Shown: piece after piece, positions 25,447 to 30,820 of the stretch
How the letters are laid out: every line of letters begins with the position of its first letter
Numbering within the stretch: position 1 is the stretch's first letter
Assembly: GCA_033808805.1 (NCBI GenBank)
Contig: JAPXMY010000002.1
Span: forward strand, 1 to 64,000
Direction: 5' to 3'
Length of the DNA stretch: 64,000 bases
Source: UBA1783 sp033808805
GTDB lineage: Bacteria; Bacillota_I; Bacilli_A; Erysipelotrichales; Erysipelotrichaceae
Program-made: the position numbers and the translations under genes
The notes under the pieces: model-generated
What the model was told of the DNA's origin: nothing
Database searches by the model: none
What the model saw: the letters and a program-made list of their open reading frames with translations, nothing else

Positions 25447-26575
25447 GTGCATACATATTCATGATTAAATGGTACATAACATTTAATCTTTTTTCAATTG
25501 AATCAATGACAATAAATTCTTTTATGGTATGCATATCTCCACCAGTAGGACCACAACCATCAATGGTAGCGACATTATGGCAGGAAACAAAGTTTCCATC
25601 ACTTCCTCCACCAGTGGTTACATGTTTTATTTGATAATTTACTTCTTTGCCAACTTCTTTGAGCTTTTCAAAAAGCAGTTCACTGTTTCTGTGAAGTATC
25701 ATGGCTGGTCTTTTGCCTTTATCAATTATTTCAATAGTAGTTCGATCATCAAAAGGAGTTGTTTTCATTTTATTTAAAACTTCTTGAAGGTTATCAGAAG
25801 CCTTATCATCCAGATAACGATAGTTTAAATTAAACTGGGCAAATTCAGGAACACTTCCTTCTTTCATTCCACCAGAAAAATGGGAAATGTTAAGGGTTGT
25901 TCCTTTTTTATAGTCGACAAGTTTATATAGTTCTACTACCCATTTAGCTAATTCCAAAACAGCACTGGCGCCTTTTTCAGGTTCCACTCCAGCATGAGCA
26001 GGGATACCATGACATTTAACGATGTAGCTTTCTGAGCCTTTTCTTTGGGAAACAAATTCATCATTTCTTCTGGCTGGTTCAAAAACAAAGCAGTACTTGC
26101 TTCTTTTGGCCATTTCTTGAAAATAAAATTTTGAATTATCTGATCCTGTTTCCTCATCAGAATTAAAAATTACACAGAAATTAAAATTATCTTTCCTGTT
26201 TTCAATTAACATTTTAATCAGATGATAGATTGAAAGGCATCCGCCTTTACAATCGATACAGCCTAAAGCAGTTCCGATATTGTTTTCAGCTACTGTAAAA
26301 GGATGCTCTTTGGCCAAGCCATCTTCAAAAACCGTATCCACATGACCAATAAATAAGATATCAATGTTTTCAAAATTACTGTTATTGACCATTAATACAG
26401 GACTTGCTTTATCATCCTGATAATATTCAATGGCAGTTTTTAAGTTTAAAGCTTTGAATTTATCTTCAAAGTATTTTATAAGTCTTAGTTTTCCATCAGT
26501 GTTTGTTTTACCACTGTCTATTGAACAGATATATGTCAGTTCTTCTAGATATTTATCTAAGTTGAAATTGTTCAT
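25427..26575 (-). CDS. M20-family metallopeptidase (glutamate carboxypeptidase-like)
   Basis: A 382-aa zinc peptidase of family M20 (CPG2/ArgE/DapE clan). The metal and catalytic residues are visible: FIGHVDTV (His, Asp), ALGCIDCKGG (bridging Asp), NSDEETGS (Glu-Glu), the glutamate of VFEPAR and the last His in GGDMHTIKEF. The dimerisation lid lies between about residues 185 and 295 and contains GIPAHAG. There is no signal peptide, so it is cytosolic. It starts five bases after the DUF2974 gene. Substrate unknown: peptides, amino-acid conjugates or folyl-glutamates are typical. Confidence 0.88.
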   Translation of the reverse strand: MNNFNLDKYLEELTYICSIDSGKTNTDGKLRLIKYFEDKFKALNLKTAIEYYQDDKASPVLMVNNSNFENIDILFIGHVDTVFEDGLAKEHPFTVAENNIGTALGCIDCKGGCLSIYHLIKMLIENRKDNFNFCVIFNSDEETGSDNSKFYFQEMAKRSKYCFVFEPARRNDEFVSQRKGSESYIVKCHGIPAHAGVEPEKGASAVLELAKWVVELYKLVDYKKGTTLNISHFSGGMKEGSVPEFAQFNLNYRYLDDKASDNLQEVLNKMKTTPFDDRTTIEIIDKGKRPAMILHRNSELLFEKLKEVGKEVNYQIKHVTTGGGSDGNFVSCHNVATIDGCGPTGGDMHTIKEFIVIDSIEKRLNVMYHLIMNMYAQNNKDI

Positions 26576-26580
26576 TTATT

Positions 26581-27864
26581 TTATACATCCTTTTCTTTTT
26601 CAGGTTTGTCCTTAGCTTTATTTTTATCTTTATCTTTGGTAACATCATCAAAGGTTTTCTTGACAAAATCAGTTAAATCAGTACTTTTTGTTTTGAAGTA
26701 ATCTGAAATATAATCTGATGCTTCCTTAAGGAAGGTTGAAACATCTTCTTTCTTTTCCTTGAAATAATCAGAAGTCGAGCTGATTAATTTATCCTTTTCC
26801 TGTTCGACCACATCAGATACTATTGCCAAAAGTCTAGCACCGATTTCTTTGGATTCATCATCTAAATCCATTAAATCCTTGATGATTCTGCCAAACTTCG
26901 TCAAACCTATGGAAACAAAATCATAAAGCATTTCAATATCAGCGCTATGCAGGGTATTGAAAAATTCATCGACAAATTTTTCTCTTTGTTTTAAATCAAC
27001 ATCTTCTAAAAACCTGTTTAAAGCAGCTTGAATCATCAGTGATTCATCAGCAACTTCTTCAACTCTTACAAAATCATTTCCTAATATCTGCCAGCTGTGA
27101 GCAATATGCTGAAGCACCAACAGCTGATCTGATTTAACAATAATTTTTTTACATGGTCTTTCAAATATCAGACCAAATACCGCAAATTCAGGAACGATTT
27201 TTACATATCTATCAATGGTGTTGTCGTATTGCTTCTGGTCAAACAGTTCATCACTGATTCCTGGACCATCATTGTCATAAATCATGATGATATTATCTTG
27301 AATCTCTTTATGGCATTTTATAGCTGAATAGTAGGCCAGATTACCACCCTTTGAATGTCCACCAAGATAAAATTTTCCGATCTCCCTGGCAGTTTCATTT
27401 AGATATTTAACAGCCTGTCTTTGAGCACTGACTTCTTTATAGCTCATTTGGAAATCCTCATGCCAGCCCACAAGGGTATCATCAGTTCCGCAAAAGGAGA
27501 TATAGGTAATGCCATCATCCATTACAATATGGACAGCACTGAACTGCTGGGTAGTTTCTTCATCAATCTGATGTTCATAATATTTCAATCTGCAGTTTTT
27601 AAAGCGCTCAGTTTCAGCCATATATTTTAAAACTTCAGGTGCTCTGGCAATCAGGCTTTTACTTTTTTCTATTTCTTCCATCGTATGACTTTCAAAATAT
27701 TTATCAGCAGCTTCTTTGATGGTTACTTCCTTGCCACTGTTATCAACAATACCGTCCAAATTTGTATAAGAAATATAGGCAAACAATAAGTTGTCTACAA
27801 TATTAAATTTATCTTTTTTTAGCGTTAAATCACCACGCCATTTTAAGTAATTAATCATATTCAT
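26581..27864 (-). CDS. DUF2974 (Mbeg1-like) alpha/beta-hydrolase-fold protein with amphipathic C-terminus
   Basis: A 427-aa member of the DUF2974 family, with an alpha/beta-hydrolase fold. The nucleophile elbow is GGHSKGG (serine at about residue 169), in a lipase-like context, followed by YDNDGPGIS. The N-terminal NIVDNLLFAYISYTN stretch is typical of the family. After about residue 330 comes a charged helical tail with repeated DYFKEKK, DVSTFLKEA, DYFKTKS and DFVKKTF units, ending in a lysine-rich DKDKNKAKDK stretch. GAGGTG precedes the start. The family is presumed to be lipase/esterase-like; the substrate is unknown. It forms an operon with the M20 peptidase. Confidence 0.82.
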   Translation of the reverse strand: MNMINYLKWRGDLTLKKDKFNIVDNLLFAYISYTNLDGIVDNSGKEVTIKEAADKYFESHTMEEIEKSKSLIARAPEVLKYMAETERFKNCRLKYYEHQIDEETTQQFSAVHIVMDDGITYISFCGTDDTLVGWHEDFQMSYKEVSAQRQAVKYLNETAREIGKFYLGGHSKGGNLAYYSAIKCHKEIQDNIIMIYDNDGPGISDELFDQKQYDNTIDRYVKIVPEFAVFGLIFERPCKKIIVKSDQLLVLQHIAHSWQILGNDFVRVEEVADESLMIQAALNRFLEDVDLKQREKFVDEFFNTLHSADIEMLYDFVSIGLTKFGRIIKDLMDLDDESKEIGARLLAIVSDVVEQEKDKLISSTSDYFKEKKEDVSTFLKEASDYISDYFKTKSTDLTDFVKKTFDDVTKDKDKNKAKDKPEKEKDV

Positions 27865-27963
27865 AAAAAGTGCACCTCATTACATATTAATTTTAACTTT
27901 AATCTGATAATAATGAAAGATGTTATTTGATATGATAAAATAGTACCAGGAAAAGGTAGAGTT

Positions 27964-28659
27964 ATGAAAAGGATTTTGTTAATTATATTGTTAATTTTAT
28001 TATCAGGCTGTCATAAGGAAGTTACAGTTGATTTTGTACTGGATGGAAAAGTTGTTTACAGTATTACTGAGCAGGATAAAGTAGATATTTCAAACCTGGA
28101 AAATAAAAAATATAAGGAAAATGAATATCAGATTAATGGCTGGTATTTTGAAGATGGTACAGCAGTAGATTTTTCAGAATTGATTACCGACAGCAAAACC
28201 ATAATTGCTGATTTTACCAGAATATATGTTGTTAACTGGATGGCTGATGGTCAATTATCAAAGACAGAAAAAGTATTAGAGGGCCAAAAAGTTGTAGCTT
28301 ATGAACTTCCGACAATTGATAATTACCTTTTTAAGGGTTGGTTTGATAATGAAGGTAAAAGTATTGAGGAATATCAAACCTATCAGGGAAATGTTACTTT
28401 CAATGCTAAATTAGAGTATACAATGGAAAAACTGATATTGACTTATGATACTATCTACTTTGAAAATGTGGCTGTTGGTAAAAAAAGAGCAGGAGTAGTT
28501 AACAATATGGGTTATAAGGTTAAATTTACTTCTTCTGATCCTTCAATTGCGACATACTATGATACCTACATCTATGTTCATTCTGCAGGTACCTGTGTTA
28601 TCAAATGTGAAACCGAAAGTGGCATTGTCAAGTATTTAACGATTATTGTTGGTGAATAA
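27964..28659 (+). CDS. Lipoprotein with InlB-type B-repeats and a Big-like domain
   Basis: A 231-aa surface lipoprotein. The signal ends in the lipobox LSGC at residue 17. Two repeats of the InlB B-repeat (Flg_new) type follow, recognisable from NGWYFEDGTAV and FKGWFDNEGKSI. A bacterial Ig-like (Big_2) domain ends the protein, seen in VKFTSSDPSIAT and SAGTCVIKCE. Such domains occur in adhesins and cell-surface anchors. AAAGGTAGAG precedes the start. The gene stands alone between a divergent operon and tRNA-Val. Confidence 0.82.
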   Translation: MKRILLIILLILLSGCHKEVTVDFVLDGKVVYSITEQDKVDISNLENKKYKENEYQINGWYFEDGTAVDFSELITDSKTIIADFTRIYVVNWMADGQLSKTEKVLEGQKVVAYELPTIDNYLFKGWFDNEGKSIEEYQTYQGNVTFNAKLEYTMEKLILTYDTIYFENVAVGKKRAGVVNNMGYKVKFTSSDPSIATYYDTYIYVHSAGTCVIKCETESGIVKYLTIIVGE

Positions 28660-28703
28660 TTGTTGAAAACTGACTTTAGAAGTGTTAATATAATAACACG
28701 ACT

Positions 28704-28779
28704 GAAGGTTTAGCTCAGCTGGGAGAGCACTTGCTTGACGTGCAAGGGGTCAGGGGTTCAAGTCCCTTAACCTTCACCA
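28704..28779 (+). tRNA. trnV: tRNA-Val (anticodon GAC)
   Basis: A 76-nt cloverleaf including encoded CCA. The acceptor arms are GAAGGTT and AACCTTC, the D arm contains AGCTCAGCTGGGAGAGC, the anticodon stem is CTTGC/GCAAG around TTGACGT with GAC at 28737-28739, and the T arm contains GGTTCAAGTCC. A TATAAT lies about 16 bp upstream. The accessory small-gene stretch begins just downstream. Confidence 0.96.
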
Positions 28780-28789
28780 TTGAATAAGA

Positions 28790-28817
28790 AAAGCCTTATT
28801 GACAAAGGCTTTTTTTG
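28790..28817 (+). terminator. Terminator after tRNA-Val
   Basis: AAAGCCTT (28790-28797) pairs with AAGGCTTT (28805-28812), followed by T residues to 28817. Confidence 0.85.
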
Positions 28818-29147
28818 ATTTCTAAATCACTTTATATACGAATTACCTACAAATTATATTTTTATAAGTTATGTGTTACATTAATTAACTTATCTATTAT
28901 TAATTTGTAAAAAACTTAAAGATATGAAACTTCAAGAAAATTAGGAATCACTTAAGTTTTATATTTTAAGTGCAAAAGAGATATAAATCATAAAATGACT
29001 ACATATGCTGGTATGAATTGACAAAAAATGAAGTAGGTAGTTACAATATAATTAGTATTAGTCGTTACGCCTTTCTTTCTTATTTAGATGCTAATTATGA
29101 CGAGGTTTACACAGAGTATAGAGTCGCAACAATAAAGAGATAAAAAA
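28818..29147. other. AT-rich stretch with gene remnants downstream of tRNA-Val
   Basis: No intact gene is seen for 330 bp after the tRNA terminator. The stretch holds the inverted repeat CACTTAA/TTAAGTG (28949-28955 and 28966-28972) with no T tract, and the frameshifted small ORF listed at 28995-29143. I looked for a repeat of the tRNA-Val 3' end that would mark an integration site and saw none. CTG codons and other features of the neighbouring genes are scarce here, which suggests acquired DNA. Confidence 0.5.
28995..29143 (+). pseudogene. Frameshifted small gene remnant
   Basis: An ATG at 28995 opens MTTYAGMN and then stops. A different frame is open from about 28992 to the TAA at 29141-29143 and encodes a peptide-like stretch containing ELTKNEVGSYN, SRYAFLSYLDANYDEV and YRVATIKR. 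Joining the two needs a frame change near 29012. The protein-like composition of the second part suggests a former gene of about 50 codons. Its 3' end runs into AATAAAGAGA, the core of the module that precedes the small genes below. Confidence 0.4.
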
Positions 29148-29321
29148 ATGAGAATAAAACCAACCGAAGAAGAAGTAAAAAATCTTAAAGAAATACACGG
29201 CTGGCTTGACCCTAATTGCAAGCAACCGGGGATTCATTTTTTGCCGAACACACCACAACACGTGATAGACTCTTACGAAAATATTAAAAAAATCAAAAAA
29301 GTATATAATACCGCTAAATAA
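29148..29321 (+). CDS. 57-aa protein, first member of a tandem paralogous pair
   Basis: A 57-aa ORF too short for usual gene callers. It contains HGWLDPN at residues 17-23 and FLPNTPQHV at 31-39, then a lysine-rich helix ending KVYNTAK. The next ORF (29352-29525) has exactly the same length and aligns without gaps, sharing about 21 residues including W.DPN, FLP.TP, and the final NT. Conservation between the copies is strong evidence that both are, or recently were, real proteins. The ribosome binding site is poor (AAAGAGATAAAAAA). I do not recognise the family. The small size and charge suggest a soluble cytosolic protein. Confidence 0.6.
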   Translation: MRIKPTEEEVKNLKEIHGWLDPNCKQPGIHFLPNTPQHVIDSYENIKKIKKVYNTAK

Positions 29322-29354
29322 AGAGACGTTTATTTTAAAAAAAGGGAAAATATG
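29316..29354 (+). repeat. Shared leader module, copy 1
   Basis: AATAAAGAGA, then a T-rich stretch, then AAAGGG and an ATG; 35 bp from the AATAAAG to the start codon at 29352. It overlaps the stop of the preceding 57-aa gene and supplies the ribosome binding site of the next. Confidence 0.6.
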
Positions 29355-29525
29355 AGAAAGCAACTAACTAATGAACAAAGAAGAATCATTACTGAAGCAT
29401 TAAAATGGCATGACCCTAATGGAACAGGTGATGAGTTTGTTTTTTTGCCAGATACCCCAGAAAATGTCAAAAGAGATTTTGAGTCTTTAAAAAACATCAA
29501 AGATTTAGGTAATACCACTGAATAA
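29352..29525 (+). CDS. 57-aa protein, second member of the tandem paralogous pair
   Basis: A 57-aa ORF paralogous to the one at 29148-29321. The motifs are KWHDPNGTG (residues 18-26) and VFLPDTPENV (30-39), with a charged C-terminal helix ending GNTTE. The tryptophan, DPN and FLP.TP residues are conserved between copies, while intervening residues have diverged, as expected for selected proteins rather than a recent DNA duplication. AAAGGG lies eight bases before the ATG. Its stop lies in the second copy of the leader module. Function unknown. Confidence 0.65.
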   Translation: MRKQLTNEQRRIITEALKWHDPNGTGDEFVFLPDTPENVKRDFESLKNIKDLGNTTE

Positions 29526-29556
29526 AGAGATTTTTATATAAAGGGGATGTAATATG
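29520..29556 (+). repeat. Shared leader module, copy 2
   Basis: GAATAAAGAGATTTTTAT, then AAAGGGGATGTAATATG; 33 bp from AATAAAG to the ATG at 29554. Similarity to copy 4 continues past the ATG for about 30 bp. Confidence 0.65.
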
Positions 29557-29590
29557 TCTAAAAAGTAAAGCTAACATCACCTTAAGGGCA
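29554..29590 (+). pseudogene. Truncated start of a small gene (nonsense after four codons)
   Basis: After leader copy 2 the ORF reads MSKK and stops. The DNA continues to match the start of the ORF at 30323 (MPKKEGKHL): the TAA sits where that ORF has GAA. This copy is therefore a broken relative of the 30323 gene. Confidence 0.5.
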
Positions 29591-29613
29591 AAAGCACCTA
29601 AATACATTTAATC

Positions 29614-29631
29614 TGACATTTTAAAATGTCA
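29614..29631. promoter_or_regulatory. 18-bp perfect palindrome
   Basis: TGACATTTTAAAATGTCA is a perfect 18-bp palindrome, followed 7 bp later by another half-site (TGTCAG at 29639-29644). It lies in a gene-free 200-bp stretch above the small gene at 29742. The shape fits an operator for a dimeric repressor; there is no T tract to make it a terminator. Confidence 0.45.
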
Positions 29632-29741
29632 TATCAAATGTCAGGATAAAAATTCATTTATGACATAACGAATTAGACAAACAAAAAGGCATATTAAAGC
29701 ATGTGATGTAGATTATGATATGATTCAAGGAGGCAATCTTT

Positions 29742-29941
29742 ATGATCAAAAAGTTATGTGATAAAATTTTAAAGATGATATGAGTGAACTTGCTTTAAGG
29801 AATGCTTTTTTTAGTGTTGCTCATGAATTGTATGAAAAACTATCTAAATCTGAATGGGATGAGTTTTATAGCATCTTTTTAGAAAAAGCAAAAATAGCAA
29901 GAACAAAAAATCCAACGGGAATGCAATTAATTGAAAAATAA
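29742..29941 (+). pseudogene. Frameshifted small gene (about 66 codons)
   Basis: A very strong AAGGAGG site at 29727-29733 precedes the ATG at 29742, but this frame stops after MIKKLCDKILKMI. A second frame, open from an ATG at 29780 that overlaps the first stop, encodes 53 residues with ALRNAFFSVAHELYEKL and SEWDEFYSIFLEKAKIA. One base change in the short ATTTTAAAG run near 29770 would join them into one protein reading KDDMSELAL at the junction. Either the gene is broken, or two overlapping peptides are made (ATGA coupling). The second part looks like a soluble helical protein. Not recognised. Confidence 0.5.
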
Positions 29942-29950
29942 TCAATCGTG

Positions 29951-29988
29951 GAATAAAGCGGTTTCTATTTAGAAAAAGGTTATATATG
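29951..29988 (+). repeat. Shared leader module, copy 3
   Basis: GAATAAAGCGGTTTCTATTT, then AAAAAGG and an ATG at 29986; 34 bp from AATAAAG to the start codon. Confidence 0.65.
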
Positions 29989-30255
29989 AAATATTTTGCT
30001 ATAAAGGAGAATATGGTGATTTATTGTAAATTAGAAAGCAAAAATGAAAATGTTGTAATTTATAAATATGGTAATTCTTTAAATGCAATGAATAACCTTT
30101 TAATAATCCCTACAAAAGATATTTCCAAATATTCTATTTTACATGCTAATAATGAAGATTATTCAAGAATGTATATAAAAAGAGTTTTAGTTAAATATAT
30201 GGAAAAGCTTAAAGAAGGTAATTACCCAGAAATAATGACTTATGTTAGTCATTAG
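29986..30255 (+). CDS. 89-aa protein of unknown function
   Basis: An 89-aa ORF directly after leader copy 3, which provides an AAAAAGG ribosome binding site. The N-terminal half is beta-like (YFAIKENMVIYCKLE, VVIYKYGN) and the C-terminal half basic and helical (RMYIKRVLVKYMEKLKEG). There is no signal peptide or transmembrane segment. It is the longest intact gene of the small-gene array. I do not recognise it. Confidence 0.6.
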   Translation: MKYFAIKENMVIYCKLESKNENVVIYKYGNSLNAMNNLLIIPTKDISKYSILHANNEDYSRMYIKRVLVKYMEKLKEGNYPEIMTYVSH

Positions 30256-30287
30256 TAAGTTTTAATCTCAGTTTAATCATAGCTGCT

Positions 30288-30325
30288 GAATAAAGCGGTT
30301 TTTATTTGGAAAGGGATATAATATG
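30288..30325 (+). repeat. Shared leader module, copy 4
   Basis: GAATAAAGCGGTTTTTATTT, then GGAAAGGGATATAATATG; 34 bp from AATAAAG to the ATG at 30323. It is nearly identical to copy 3 in its first 20 bases. Confidence 0.65.
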
Positions 30326-30418
30326 CCTAAAAAGGAAGGCAAACACCTACCAAGAGTCGAATGTTTTCTTACTATAAAACATGTGATTAATAAGTTATTG
30401 ATTTATTATTTTTATTAA
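30323..30418 (+). CDS. 31-aa peptide, possibly a truncated gene
   Basis: A short ORF after leader copy 4 with AAAGGG eight bases before the ATG. It begins MPKKEGKHLPR, related to the broken copy at 29554, and ends in a hydrophobic, tyrosine-rich tail (NKLLIYYFY). The basic N-terminus is conserved between the copies but the tail is not visible in the other, so this may be the start of a longer gene that has been truncated. Confidence 0.35.
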   Translation: MPKKEGKHLPRVECFLTIKHVINKLLIYYFY

Positions 30419-30499
30419 AAAGTTTTTATAAGAGTAAAAATATACCCATAGTAAATAGTTGTTAGATGATAGCATTCTACTAAAGGAGAGAATACTAAT

Positions 30500-30763
30500 A
30501 TGAACGAGAATAAAGAACAACAACAAATAAAACTAGGTAAAATCATTTATAATCTTTCTAAAAAGAATAATTTCAATTTGTTATATTACTACATTAGTAA
30601 AATAATAAACTCGACTGATAATTTAGCTTTAACTTTAAATAAAATTGAAAAAGCGATAAGTTTCAAACAATCTGATTTAGAGTTATTATATAAACTTAAA
30701 GAGATTAATGATGAAATAAGTGATAGAAAATTAGATGAATTATGTGCCTTTTATAATGAATAG
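30500..30763 (+). CDS. 87-aa helical protein of unknown function
   Basis: An 87-aa ORF with an AAAGGAGAG site upstream. It is almost entirely helical in character, with IKLGKIIYNLSKK, LLYYYISKIIN and LELLYKLKEINDEI segments and a cysteine near the end. It lacks the leader module found above the other small genes. There is no transmembrane segment or signal. It is the last gene of the accessory stretch and shares the terminator with tex. Not recognised. Confidence 0.6.
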   Translation: MNENKEQQQIKLGKIIYNLSKKNNFNLLYYYISKIINSTDNLALTLNKIEKAISFKQSDLELLYKLKEINDEISDRKLDELCAFYNE

Positions 30764-30786
30764 ATTTTAATGGTTTAGAAATGAAG

Positions 30787-30820
30787 AAAGCATCGCGATT
30801 TGCGATGCTTTAAGTTTTAA
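30787..30820 (+). terminator. Intrinsic terminator between convergent genes
   Basis: AAAGCATCGC (30787-30796) pairs perfectly with GCGATGCTTT (30802-30811) around a 5-nt loop, followed by AAGTTTT. It can serve the tex gene on the minus strand as well (CTTTCTTC). Confidence 0.75.

Noticed and set aside
28660..28703. Full promoter for tRNA-Val
   Set aside because: A TATAAT is clear, but the best -35 (TTGAAA) is 20 bp away, so only the -10 is mentioned in the tRNA entry.
29091..29518. Two minus-strand ORFs opposite the 57-aa genes
   Set aside because: They are phenylalanine-rich shadows of the lysine-rich plus-strand pair, lack ribosome binding sites, and are not conserved between the duplicated copies.
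29316..30325. CRISPR array formed by the repeated leader modules
   Set aside because: The modules are imperfect, unevenly spaced by about 200-430 bp, carry start codons, and no cas genes are present.
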